DNA of 9,166 bases from Acidobacteriaceae bacterium UBA1307 (lineage in GTDB: Bacteria; Acidobacteriota; Terriglobia; Terriglobales; Acidobacteriaceae). Under the pieces are notes generated by a model. It was given only the letters and a program-made list of their open reading frames with translations. It did no database searches and was not told the origin of the DNA. A program made the translations under genes and the position numbers. Below are positions 1 to 8,500 of this stretch, in pieces; position 1 is the stretch's first letter; each line of letters opens with the position of its first letter. The DNA is taken from NCBI GenBank assembly GCA_002307235.1, contig DBTV01000044.1:42179-51344 (forward strand). Direction: 5' to 3'.

Positions 1-34
1 GAACGAGGCGCTCTCCCAACTGAGCTACAGCCCC
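1..34 (-). tRNA. tRNA-Ala, 5' half only (anticodon probably CGC)
   Basis: Read on the minus strand from 34 down to 1, the sequence begins GGGGCTG, then TA, a GCTC/GAGC D-stem pair around an AGTTGGGA loop, G26, and the 5' anticodon-stem strand CCTCG followed by TTC. This is a canonical tRNA 5' half. The GGGGC acceptor start and the D-arm are typical of bacterial alanine tRNA. Under standard numbering the last base in the window is position 34, a C, so an alanine tRNA would have anticodon CGC and read GCG codons. The 3' half lies outside the window, so identity rests on the acceptor and D-arm only. Confidence 0.85.
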
Positions 35-45
35 ACGACTTTCTT

Positions 46-74
46 ATTTTAGCAGCAGATTGCGAAAGTGCAAA
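46..74 (-). promoter_or_regulatory. sigma70-type promoter for the tRNA gene
   Basis: On the minus strand, TTTGCA (69-74) is followed after 17 bases by TAAAAT (46-51), which matches TATAAT at five of six positions. Transcription would start at about position 39-40, a few bases before the tRNA 5' end at 34. The placement immediately upstream of a tRNA supports a real promoter; the -35 box is only a moderate match. Confidence 0.55.
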
Positions 75-140
75 GAGGGAGAAGTGGATGTCGAGGAAAA
101 CCTGAAAATTCTGGAAAAATGATTGTTTTCAGAGCTGATT

Positions 141-1639
141 TCAGAGAGCGACGACGCGGTTGCGTCCCAGTCGCTTGGCTTTGTAGAGTGCGGCGTCAGC
201 CTTTTGCAGCAGTTCGGCGGCAGAGTGCGCCTGGTTCGAAAGCGACAGGCCGATGCTGACAGTGACGTGGTTGCCGAGAGGGGTCTCGGTACGCAACTCC
301 AGAGCGGCGACGGCACGCAACATGCGTTCGGCAATGGAGAGCGCCACCGTGCGATTCTCACCGAGGACAATGGCGGCAAATTCCTCGCCCCCGAAGCGCG
401 TGACCCTGTCTTCGTCATTGCGAAAGACTGACTGCAGGGCGCAGGCGATGGAACGCAGGCAATGGTCGCCTTCCGTGTGCCCGTAGACGTCATTGAGTAT
501 CTTGAAAAAGTCCACATCCACAATCAGCAACGCAAACGATTTGTTGCCTTTCTGACTCTTCCGCCAGGCATTTTTCAGGTGCCTGTCGAAGTCCCTGCGG
601 TTGCCGATGCCGGTCAATGGATCGATCAGCGTCAACTGCTCAAGTTTTTCCTGCGTCTTCTCCATCTTGATCTGCATGCGGTAGAGGCGCATCTGCAAGA
701 AGGTGGTGCGAGTTCCGTAGGCCAGCAGAGAGATGGCGATGGCCGTAAGGCTGAGTCGAAGGTGGAGGTGGGCGAAGGCAATGGACAGTGAAACTGCGAC
801 CACGGGGTACAGCACGGGACTGGCGTTGTCGATGAGCAGCGCGAGATCCCGTTGCCTTGTTGTGCGCACGGAGGGCGGATTGAGGGGGAGCGGCCGCAGC
901 GCCAACATCACAAGAAGAAGCAGCGGCATGGCCATGATGAACTGAAGGCGCACGGGCTGTTCGGCCGAGTAGAGGTTGATGATGTTATAGAGCGGCTCCA
1001 CGAGCAGATCCACACAGAGAAAGAGGCTGGCATTCTTCCAGAAAAGATGCTGCCGGAGATCGGCCGGCTTTGTCTGCCAGCGCAGAAGGGCCATCAGGGC
1101 CATGAGTCCCTGCCCAAGCCATTCGAGGTGGATGGTGTGATAGCCCGAGAAGGGATTTTGCTGAATCTCGGTCAAGGGCAACTCGCCGTTGGTCATCACA
1201 TAAAGGAAGAGGATGATCAGCGCGATCTGTATGCCGTCGAGCCAGTAAAAGAGGCGCAGGGGGCGGGTCTCCGTCGGCGCGCCCGAGGCCAGAATGACAG
1301 GCAGTACCCAGAGAAAGGCGAGAAAATCAGAGGGTGCGGTAATGTTATGCGGAAAGTGCAAAAAGACGTATTCGATGCCCACTTCAAAGCGGGTGATAAA
1401 GAGAATCAGCTCGGCGGTGGCCAGCAGCATCCACAAGGTGCGCGCTGCTGCCTCAACGCGTCGCGCGCGCCACAGGCAGGCCAGGTTGCGCCGAGGGTTT
1501 CCGCGAGCAGAAGAATGCCGGAGGGCAGAAGCACCCTTTCTTTCGGCAGGAAGAGATTGACGCACAGATGCGCGGCAAAGACGGACAGGCATACCCAGAA
1601 AAGGCGCCATGAGCGCACTGAAGATGAACCAGAAGACAT
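141..1639 (-). CDS. Membrane-bound GGDEF diguanylate cyclase, with an apparent -1 frameshift near 1485-1505
   Basis: Diguanylate cyclases make cyclic di-GMP from two GTP. The C-terminal GGDEF domain (about residues 336-499 of the repaired protein) is complete: it opens with DPLTGIGNRRDFD, has the metal-binding VDVDFFKILND segment and GHTEGD, and carries the active-site GGEEF at about 417-421. The RxxD inhibitory site is absent: the place of its Arg is taken by Asn (NDED before VTRFGGEEF). Upstream are roughly eight hydrophobic helices and a short helical linker (MQIKMEKTQEKLEQL), as in a membrane sensor cyclase. The frame that ends at 141 stays open to 1757, but before about 1500 it turns Arg/Ser-rich. 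The neighbouring minus frame from ATG 1639 instead encodes hydrophobic sequence (RLFWVCLSVFAAHLCVNLF, then LLPSGILLLAE). Adding one base at 1485-1505 joins the two into 499 residues. A GGA lies just before ATG 1639 as a weak ribosome site. If the frameshift is real, a shorter product from an internal start remains possible. Confidence 0.85.
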
Positions 1640-2067
1640 GACATTCCATGCAACGATGAGCGGACCGTCTGTATCTTGTCCGCTTCGTTGTCCTGTTGAT
1701 CAGCGCGGGCCGACAGACCCGTTCTTCCAAAGCCCTCTCGCAGACACTGGCACGCACGGCGCAGTACGTGCAATCTGCCCATTACAGAGATTTTCTGTTG
1801 ATCCCAATGCCAGCCACGTTTGAGAGCATTTTTGAAACGCACGGAGACGTTTTTGGCGGCGTGCGTGGAGGGTTTTCCTCGCGGAGAAAGTGACTTCCAG
1901 TTCTGAAATGCTTTAATGCAACGCTTTGACTCCAGTATAGATTGTTGGCTTCTCTGGGCGCTGGCATGAAAGGAGATCGAGACAGGGGAAAAGCAGTAGC
2001 GTGGAAGGCTGGGTCGCAACGTTTTGAGCAATAGGCATCTCTTGATATGAGACGTTGGTTGATTTTG
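1640..2067. other. Intergenic region without a credible gene
   Basis: This is the divergent gap between the cyclase (leftward) and the receptor gene (rightward). Open frames cross it on both strands, but their translations are rich in Arg, Ser, Pro and Cys and show no domain, signal peptide or good ribosome site. A small imperfect hairpin (ACGCACG at 1837-1843, CGTGCGT at 1860-1866, 16-base loop) is the only local structure noticed. No convincing promoter for the cyclase was identified by eye. Confidence 0.5.
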
Positions 2068-2092
2068 TTGCATGAATGCAATTGTGTTGCAA
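2068..2092. promoter_or_regulatory. Candidate operator: overlapping TTGCAT/TTGCAA inverted repeats
   Basis: TTGCAT (2068-2073), two bases, then its exact inverse ATGCAA (2076-2081) make a perfect 14-bp palindrome-like site. A third half-site TTGCAA (2087-2092) follows five bases later and pairs with the same middle half-site. A TATATT hexamer at 2121-2126 could be a -10 box for the receptor gene; the -35 position 17 bases upstream is poor (TAAAAG). A regulator bound at 2068-2092 would then sit about 50-60 bp upstream of transcription start. No match to a Fur box was seen. The regulator is unknown and the assignment is inference from symmetry and position. Confidence 0.35.
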
Positions 2093-2232
2093 GTAGATAA
2101 AAGTAAGACTTTCCTTGTCGTATATTTAGTCGTGGTTAATACATAGGAGACCTCCGGCATTAACAAAAATTCTCTTCTGGCATGGGGTTGGGAGAGCGGT
2201 GGTCGAATCCTGATGAAAAGGATCAGTCATTC

Positions 2233-4662
2233 ATGCGTATTTCACTGTTGCATGTAGTCTTTTTGTCGCGCGGATTCCGCGCGGGCCTGATGATGTTTGT
2301 TCTATCTTTGGCGGCGATGGGGCGCCTCTGGGCAGAGGGTTCGATGCCGGAGGGCGTTGCCGAGGCGGCGGTGCCCACCCATTGCAGCGCGTCGAATGGC
2401 GCTTCGTACAAGCTCTTTGGCGCGGTGACGGACCAGAGCGGGGCGGTGGTAGCCCATGCGCAACTGGTGCTGGCCTGTGGCGCGACGAGCGTGACGGGGA
2501 CGACGGCGGCCGATGGCTCCTTTGAGTTGAATGCACCGGCGGGCAAGTACCTGCTGACGATCAACGAGGCCAGCTTTGGTTCGGCAAACCAGATGGTGAC
2601 GGTGAGCGAGGCGGCGGCGGGCACGAAGCTGAATCCGGTGCTGCACATCAGCCAGTTGCGCAGCACGGTAATGGTCTCTGACACGAGCGACAACGCGTAT
2701 GTGACGACGGTGGAAAGCGCGGGCACGAAGACGGATCTTCCGCTCACCGAGGTTCCGCAGGCGATCAGCGTGGTGAGCCGGGAACTGATGGAGCAGCAGG
2801 GCGTGATCAAGCTCGATGACGCGTTGAAGAACGTAGCGGGCGTGATTCCTGGCGGTACCTATGATGGTTGGGATTTCTATCGGATTCGCGGCTTTGACTC
2901 CTACGGTTACACCTTCATCGACGGGCTGCGCGGCGGCAACGGCGTGATGGAAGAGACCTGGGGCCTGGATACGGTGGAGGTGCTTAAGGGACCCTCGTCG
3001 GGGCTGTACGGACAGGCGCCGGTCGGCGGACTGGTGAACATTGTGACGCGGAAGCCGGTGCCGGCGAACTTTGCCAACGTGGAGCTAACGGGCGGCTCGT
3101 ATGCGTATCTGAATCCTGCGCTCGATGCGGGGCGGGTCTTCAATAACGCGCGCACGCTCTATGGCCGCCTTGATGCCATGTACCGCTCGGCGGATGCTTA
3201 CGTTGACTACGTCTATCATCATCGCTACTACTTTGCACCGACGCTGACTTGGCGTCCGACGCCGACGACTTCGCTGACGCTGATCGGCCGAGCCGAGCGC
3301 GACAATGGCCGCATGGGGATGCCGCTGCCAGCGATAGGCACGGTGCTGCCGAATCCCAATGGCCGGATTGCGCGCAGCCGCTACATTGGCGAACTGGCCA
3401 ACAACGCCAACAAGCAGGCGCAGGCCAACCAGCAGATCGGCTACCAGTTTGAGCAGGGGTTCGGCAGGCACTTTGTGCTGCGTGAGAATGCCCGTTTTGC
3501 CTGGTATCAGCAGGTCTGGAATCGACTCTACTATCCTTCGTATTTGGCCGGCGACAATCGGACGCTCTATCGCTATCCGTTGAGCTGGGCCGAAGAGTGG
3601 CAGACGCATGAGATCGATACGAACCTTGAGGCGCATGGCGGCTTCTGGAAGATGGAGCACGAGGCTCTGGTGGGCTTTGATATCTATCGCCACCCGGACC
3701 ACGGCATCGGCTACTTTGGCGGCGTTGAGCCGTTGGACCTGTATAAGCCGGTCTATGGAGCGAACCCGGTACAGGCAACATTGTCGACGCTCTACTCCGA
3801 CAGCCACACGGTGACGCAGTATGCGGGTATCTATCTGCAGGACCACATACGCTTTCAGCACAACGTGACGCTGACGGCCGGCGGCCGCCTGGACTTTTCC
3901 AAAGGTGAGACGATGGGTTCGGCGAACAAGAATGATCGTGGCTGGACGCCGCGCGTGGGGCTGACCTGGCAGGCAGTTCCTTCGACGAGCTTCTATGCAA
4001 ACTTCAGCAAGTCGTATCTGCCGCAATCCTACATGGTTTACGATGGCACGACGAGCGGCAAATACATTGCGCCCGAGCGCGGGCAGCAGTGGGAGGCGGG
4101 CGCGAAGAGTTCGTTTCTGAACGGCTATGTAACCGGTTCGGTGGCGGTCTTCCAACTGAACCGCAAGAACGTGGCGACGAGCGATGCGAAGCACCCGAAC
4201 TTCTATCTGGTGACGGGCGAACAGCGCAGCCGTGGCGTGGAGTTTGAGACGGCACTGCATCCGCTGTCTGGATGGAATGTGACAGCGGCTTACTCGTATA
4301 CGAATGCCGAGGTGCTGCACGATACGACGATTGCCGCGGGCACGCCGACGATGAATGCACCGAAGAATCTTCTGAGCGCGTGGACCAACTACGAACAGCA
4401 ACATGGACTGCTGCGCGGTGTGGCCGTCGGCTTCGGCGGACGCCACTATACCGATCAGGCGGGCGACACGACGAACAGCTTCCAGTTGCCGGGCTATGGG
4501 CTGCTCGATGGCTCGCTGAGTTATCACCTTGGCAAGGCCAAATGGCAACTGAATGCGTATAACTTGACGGATAAGTACTACGCCGGCGGCTCGTATAACA
4601 ATATTTACGTGAAGCCGGGTGAGCCGCGCACGATGCGTGCCACCATGTCGTGGAACTTCTAA
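2233..4662 (+). CDS. TonB-dependent outer-membrane receptor, siderophore-receptor type
   Basis: It is predicted to import a ferric siderophore or similar large ligand through the outer membrane using TonB energy. With the ATG at 2233 the protein has 809 residues: a signal peptide (1-34, basic start, hydrophobic MMFVLSLAAMG, cleavage near LWA), a carboxypeptidase-regulatory-like beta domain (about 58-139, KLFGAVTDQSGAVVAHAQL, DGSFELNAPAGKYLLTI), a plug (about 164-277) and a beta-barrel to the C-terminus. The plug carries family signatures VPQAISVVSRELMEQQGV, FYRIRGFD and VEVLKGPSSGLYG, then GGLVNIVTRKP. The chain ends in Phe, as barrels assembled by BAM usually do. The ATG at 2182 in the same frame would add 17 polar residues before the signal peptide; 2233 is preferred because an AAGGA (2218-2222) lies 10 bases upstream and the signal peptide then starts properly. 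No TonB, ExbB/D, ABC transporter or siderophore synthesis gene is nearby, so the ligand is unknown. Confidence 0.93.
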   Translation: MRISLLHVVFLSRGFRAGLMMFVLSLAAMGRLWAEGSMPEGVAEAAVPTHCSASNGASYKLFGAVTDQSGAVVAHAQLVLACGATSVTGTTAADGSFELNAPAGKYLLTINEASFGSANQMVTVSEAAAGTKLNPVLHISQLRSTVMVSDTSDNAYVTTVESAGTKTDLPLTEVPQAISVVSRELMEQQGVIKLDDALKNVAGVIPGGTYDGWDFYRIRGFDSYGYTFIDGLRGGNGVMEETWGLDTVEVLKGPSSGLYGQAPVGGLVNIVTRKPVPANFANVELTGGSYAYLNPALDAGRVFNNARTLYGRLDAMYRSADAYVDYVYHHRYYFAPTLTWRPTPTTSLTLIGRAERDNGRMGMPLPAIGTVLPNPNGRIARSRYIGELANNANKQAQANQQIGYQFEQGFGRHFVLRENARFAWYQQVWNRLYYPSYLAGDNRTLYRYPLSWAEEWQTHEIDTNLEAHGGFWKMEHEALVGFDIYRHPDHGIGYFGGVEPLDLYKPVYGANPVQATLSTLYSDSHTVTQYAGIYLQDHIRFQHNVTLTAGGRLDFSKGETMGSANKNDRGWTPRVGLTWQAVPSTSFYANFSKSYLPQSYMVYDGTTSGKYIAPERGQQWEAGAKSSFLNGYVTGSVAVFQLNRKNVATSDAKHPNFYLVTGEQRSRGVEFETALHPLSGWNVTAAYSYTNAEVLHDTTIAAGTPTMNAPKNLLSAWTNYEQQHGLLRGVAVGFGGRHYTDQAGDTTNSFQLPGYGLLDGSLSYHLGKAKWQLNAYNLTDKYYAGGSYNNIYVKPGEPRTMRATMSWNF

Positions 4663-4675
4663 TGCTCGCCGCATG

Positions 4676-4697
4676 GGCGACTGCGCCTTCGGCGCCC
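4676..4697 (+). repeat. 22-nt intergenic repeat, copy A (after the receptor gene)
   Basis: The 22 bases starting GGCGACTGCG and ending TTCGGCGCCC lie 13 bases after the receptor stop codon. An identical copy lies on the opposite strand at 8929-8950, 13 bases after the rho stop. The core GCGCC-TTC-GGCGC can fold into a small hairpin; here a larger 9-bp stem GCATGGGCG/CGCCCATGC (4671-4679 with 4693-4701) is an alternative. CGTGCTGC follows a few bases after the core in both copies. Confidence 0.7.
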
Positions 4698-4716
4698 ATG
4701 CGTGCTGCGACCTCAC

Positions 4717-4750
4717 CAAGAACGCCGGCCTTGGGGCCGGCGTTCTTGTC
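4717..4750 (+). terminator. Hairpin terminator between convergent receptor and acetyltransferase genes
   Basis: A perfect 14-bp stem pairs 4717-4730 (CAAGAACGCCGGCC) with 4735-4748 around a TTGG loop. The 3' arm ends in TTCTTG and continues TCTTG, so the uridine tract is interrupted rather than pure. Its position 54 bases after the receptor stop, between two convergent genes, fits termination from either direction. Confidence 0.8.
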
Positions 4751-4822
4751 TTGTGGGTGGAAAGGTTTCGTGTCGGCCTTCCGGGGCGGGGATTGTGTTG
4801 TGATCAGGAGCATGATGAAGAT

Positions 4823-5361
4823 TCAGACATGAATCTCGGAGTGTCTGCGCAGGATGAAAAACTTTTCGTCGTAGAAGATGCCGTTGATGCATGCGGCCTC
4901 ATGATGAACAGCTTCAAGTTGAAAGCCCGCCGCGCGAAAAAGTTTTTCACTGGCGGGATTGTTGCTCAGAATAGAGGCTCCGAGATTGCGCAACGCTGGA
5001 TTCGCCTGTGCAAGCAAGGTGGCCAGCAGTTGTGTGCCGATACCGCGCGACTGGTGGTCGGGATGAACACTGATGCTTATTGTTCCGCGGTGCCGCATGC
5101 GCAAGAGGGGAAACTGCTCAAGGCAGATGATGCCGAGAAGATGCTCGTCCTCGAAGGCTCCCAGCGCAAGATTAGGCGGTGGGGAAACCTTTGAAGGTAG
5201 GCGCGTTCCTGCTCTTCCGTGAAAGAAAAATCTTCGTGCGAGGTGAAGGTCGTTTGGCTAAGACGAAAGACGTTTTCAAGGAGTAGGAGCACGGACCGCG
5301 CGTTTTCGGGGATCAACGCGTGAATGGAAGGTCCGGAGATAGAAAAAGGGGAGTTTATCAA
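4823..5361 (-). pseudogene. GNAT-family N-acetyltransferase, frameshifted
   Basis: GNAT enzymes move an acetyl group from acetyl-CoA to an amine on a small molecule or protein. The C-terminal half, in one minus frame, shows the acetyl-CoA binding motif A: ISVHPDHQSRGIGTQLL (consensus Q/RxxGxG/A), then NPASEKLFRAAGF, a typical GNAT ending. The N-terminal half lies in another minus frame: INSPFSISGPSIHALIPENA, then FTEEQERAYLQRF. Restoring one base near 5170-5190 joins them through ALGAFEDEHLLGIICLEQF into 179 residues, a normal length for the family. The run of four G at 5181-5184 (C on the coding strand) is a natural place for a lost base. The first frame begins with TTG at 5359-5361; no ATG is available there and the ribosome site is weak. 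As written the gene cannot make a complete enzyme. Substrate unknown. Confidence 0.8.
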
Positions 5362-5387
5362 GAGGGCTCGGATTTTTTGTTTTGCTG

Positions 5388-5393
5388 ATTATA
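5388..5393 (-). promoter_or_regulatory. Candidate -10 box for the acetyltransferase gene
   Basis: A perfect TATAAT occurs on the minus strand about 27 bases before the TTG start at 5361. The hexamer expected 17 bases further upstream (CGCACT) does not resemble TTGACA, so only the -10 is supported. It lies just after the hairpin that closes the upstream gene, a sensible place for a new promoter. Confidence 0.4.
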
Positions 5394-5417
5394 AATCTTG
5401 CCCTGCGATGAGTGCGG

Positions 5418-5460
5418 AAAGACAACAACGCCGGCGCGAGGCCGGCGTTGTTGTCTTTTT
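5418..5460 (-). terminator. Bidirectional-looking 18-bp hairpin terminator after the NHL/Ig-like gene
   Basis: Arms 5418-5435 and 5441-5458 are perfect 18-bp complements (AAAGACAACAACGCCGGC) around a five-base loop. On the minus strand it lies 60 bases past the stop of the large secreted-protein gene. The run of T after the stem is longest on the plus strand (TTTTT at 5456-5460), while the minus-strand side reads TTTCC, so efficiency may differ by direction. Its GC-core and CAA-rich arm resemble the hairpin at 4717-4748. Confidence 0.85.
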
Positions 5461-5518
5461 CGAGGTATTTGAGCATTGAAGTGTAGCATCGCAAAAGGCC
5501 ACTGCAGGTAAGAGCGAT

Positions 5519-8500
5519 CTACTTCACGGTAAGCGTAAGTTGCATCGTTCGGGAGAGTGACCCTGAACTGGCGGTAACAGTGAGCGGATATATTTGTGAG
5601 GTTGCTGTCGTTGAGTGCGAATTCTGTTTGCTGCACGACATAATTCCAGCAAATATTCCAAGCATGACGAGTGAAAGAATAATTTTTTTGAACGAAGACG
5701 AGACCCATCTTGCCTGCAATGACCGTCGTGCAAAAGGAAGCAGGAATATTGCCAAAGATAGATAGGGAGGATTTGAATTGCAGGGTAAATCGTTGGGCGT
5801 GCTAGAAGCGGTTTGCGATGGCATCGAGATGGTGAGAGTAACGTTGGTTGCGCTAGCTCCAGCCGGGATAGATGAGGGAGAGAAGACGGCAGTTGCACCA
5901 GTAGGGAGGCCCGATATGGAAAAGGTAATTGCCCCGCCCAAAGATGTGCCATTTGCTGGTGCGATTGGAATCGTGAAAGTAGCCTGTCCCCCTGATGAGG
6001 AGATGCCTGCCGATGTTGATCCGGAGTTGGATGATCCTATGGAGAAATCGTCAATGTAAACCGTAGTTGCAGAGCTTGTTGCGGAGGTGAAATTAGAGTC
6101 AGCAGCATAGGTGGCTGTGATGCTGTGCGATCCTAAGGACAACGAGGATGTTGTGTAGGTTGCTATGCCCGAGACTAACTGCGCCGAGCCAAGGAGAGAG
6201 CTTCCGTCATAGAAAGATACAGCGCCCGTTGGAGTTCCCGAGTGCGCTGTTAGATTGGCTGTAAATGTGATGGGGGAAGATATTAAGCTGAGCGAGCTAG
6301 AGGATGAGAGAGAGAGCGTGGAAGTTGACTTCGTAGCTGCGCCAGTTAAAGAAATAGACTGGGAGGCGTAGGAGGGAGAGGTTGCGCCAAGACTGTTATC
6401 AGTTAGGGAAAATGTTCCTTGGATCATTCCTGTCGACACTGGAGTGAAGGCTATAGAGAAAGCACATGTTTTATCGGACGCAAGGCTCGTGGATGTTGAT
6501 GAGCTATTTGTCGGCACGGAGCAGGTCGTGGATTCATCGGAGCTTAATGCAAATCCAGAAGACAGGCTTGGGTTGCTACCGCTGGAGAGTGCGGGAAAGA
6601 CTAGGTCATCGTTCCCTTTGTTGGTGATTGTTATGCTTTGAGGGCTATCTTGACTGGTGTAGCCGTAGGCCGTACTCGCAAAAGATAGGCTTGGTGGTGT
6701 GGCATAATCAAATTTCCATATTTTATTGGTCTTAGTGCTGGAAGCATAAACGTTTCCTGCCTGATCCAGCGCAATGCCAATGATTCCCTCCAAACCAGAG
6801 GCTAGCGTGGTTGATACGTATGACCCATTAGAGGGAGTTTCCTTGATGATGCTATTGTTTCCAGTGAGGTATAGATTACCTCTTCCGTCAATAACGACTC
6901 TGATAGGATCAATCCCCAAGTCTATCGTGCTTTCGCTGTAACCGGTATTGGTGAGCGATTCTTTGAACATCTTAATGGAGCCTTGAACAATAAAAACATT
7001 TCCTTGTTGGTCGATCGCCAAACCACTGGCGTATCTCGATTGTGTAACATAGGCGGAAGTGTTGTATCTGTCTTTAGCGTAAAAGATTTGTACGCCTATT
7101 CCTCCATCTCCTTCGTAGACATTGCCAGCCGCGTCCACGGCAATGGCGCCGGCCGTGCCTACACTATTGAAGTAAGTTTTTTTGTAGGTTCCATCCGTTT
7201 GTAGTGTTAGTTTGTAATTGATGCATGCCGTCATGTCGACTACGTAAATATTTCCGGCTCCATCGATAGCCAGATCCGTTGGGAAGACAAACCCTGAGGC
7301 AATCGTGGATAGCGTGTAACCGCTACTGCTCCATGTGGCTTTTAAGATTGCATTTTGGGACGAATAGGCGGTGATCGCCTGTGCGATATATATGTTATTT
7401 GCTCCGTCGACTGCGACTGCGATGGGAGAAGTGATGTTGTCTAAAGACAGAAGAGATTGTTGTCCGGGAGAAAAAGCGATTTGAGCTCCTAGGCCGGTTC
7501 CTGAAATATAGGCGGTACTCACTATATTGCCGTCTGCATCGTGTAACACGGATGCACCAGTGCGGATGTTGGGATATTTAGGGGAGAATATCACATCCAC
7601 AGTGCAGATATCGCCTTCAGCGTAGACGTGCTCAGGGCCATTTGTGGCACATGTTCCAGTTCCTGCGTCGGTGAAATCCAACTTCGAAATCCCCTGCATG
7701 GATACAGTTGTCGAACCTATGCTTCCGGAGGTGTTCAAAGTGAAGATAAGGGATTTGACGTCACTGGAACTTCCGAGGGATATCGTGCCGAAGTCCGTGT
7801 TGCCGCGGTTGAGCTCATAGATGGCTCCTTCGACGGGAGCGTTGTAAAAAAGATTTCCATAGATATCGGTAGCTATAGCCTGAGGAGTGTCAAGGCCTTT
7901 CGATAAAATGATGTTCTCGCCATATCCTACGGAGGGATCAACTCTCAGAATGCTGTTATTCCCGCTGTCGGCAATGTAGATGACTCCCTGCGCATCGACA
8001 GCAACGCCATGGGGCTGAGCTATGTTGAGCGTTATGCTTTGAGTGATCGAGTAGGTGGATCCTTGTGGCGTTAGCTCAACAACCTTTTGATTGCTCGGTT
8101 CGGTGACATAGACTTTTCCTTTCTTACTGACAGCTATTCCGTCAGGCCAGCTAGGACCGCTCATAATATAACTTTCCGTGTATGTGCCATTCGAGTAAGT
8201 TTCTTTTAGAACCCGCGCATTGCCTGAATCTGTGATGTAGAGATTTTCGGAGGTATCGACGGCGATTCCAAATGGATAGAATAATCCAGAACTTACAATC
8301 ACGGACTCGGTATAGGTGCCGTTGGCAAGTGTTTCTTTTAGTATTCTTCCATTTACCGAGTCCACAATAAAAACATTTCCACTCTGATCAACGGCAACAC
8401 CGGTTGGCTTATTTAATCCTGTGGAAGCAACGACGCTTTCAGTGTAGCCCTGCGATGTGCGTGTTTCTTTTAGGACGCGGTTGTTGTTTATGTCTGCAAT

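Noticed and set aside
102..132. Inverted repeat CTGAAAA/TTTTCAG as a terminator for the cyclase
   Set aside because: The stem is 7 bp and AT-rich with a 17-base loop, which is too weak to support a terminator call.
1485..1505. Programmed -1 ribosomal frameshifting in the cyclase
   Set aside because: No X XXY YYZ slippery heptamer in the needed frame and no evident downstream pseudoknot.
852..1823. A 323-codon plus-strand open frame opposite the cyclase
   Set aside because: It is antisense to a clear GGDEF/membrane protein and has highly charged low-information sequence, as expected for the reverse strand of a GC-rich gene.
1837..1866. ACGCACG/CGTGCGT inverted repeat as an operator or terminator
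   Set aside because: Short arms with a 16-base loop, no T tract and no adjacent promoter or gene end; likely chance in GC-rich DNA.
2145..2149. AGGAG as the ribosome binding site for a receptor start at 2182, or for a leader peptide
   Set aside because: It is more than 30 bases from the 2182 ATG and no ATG, GTG or TTG follows at a usable distance.
1453..2166. A 237-codon minus-strand open frame in the intergenic region
   Set aside because: Its translation shows no domain or signal peptide, is rich in Ser, Arg and Cys, and overlaps the cyclase 5' region in another frame; no good ribosome site precedes it.
3085..4719. A 544-codon minus-strand open frame opposite the receptor
   Set aside because: It mirrors the receptor gene, is full of Arg, Ala and His, and has no recognisable domain; the receptor frame is conserved from signal peptide to terminal Phe.
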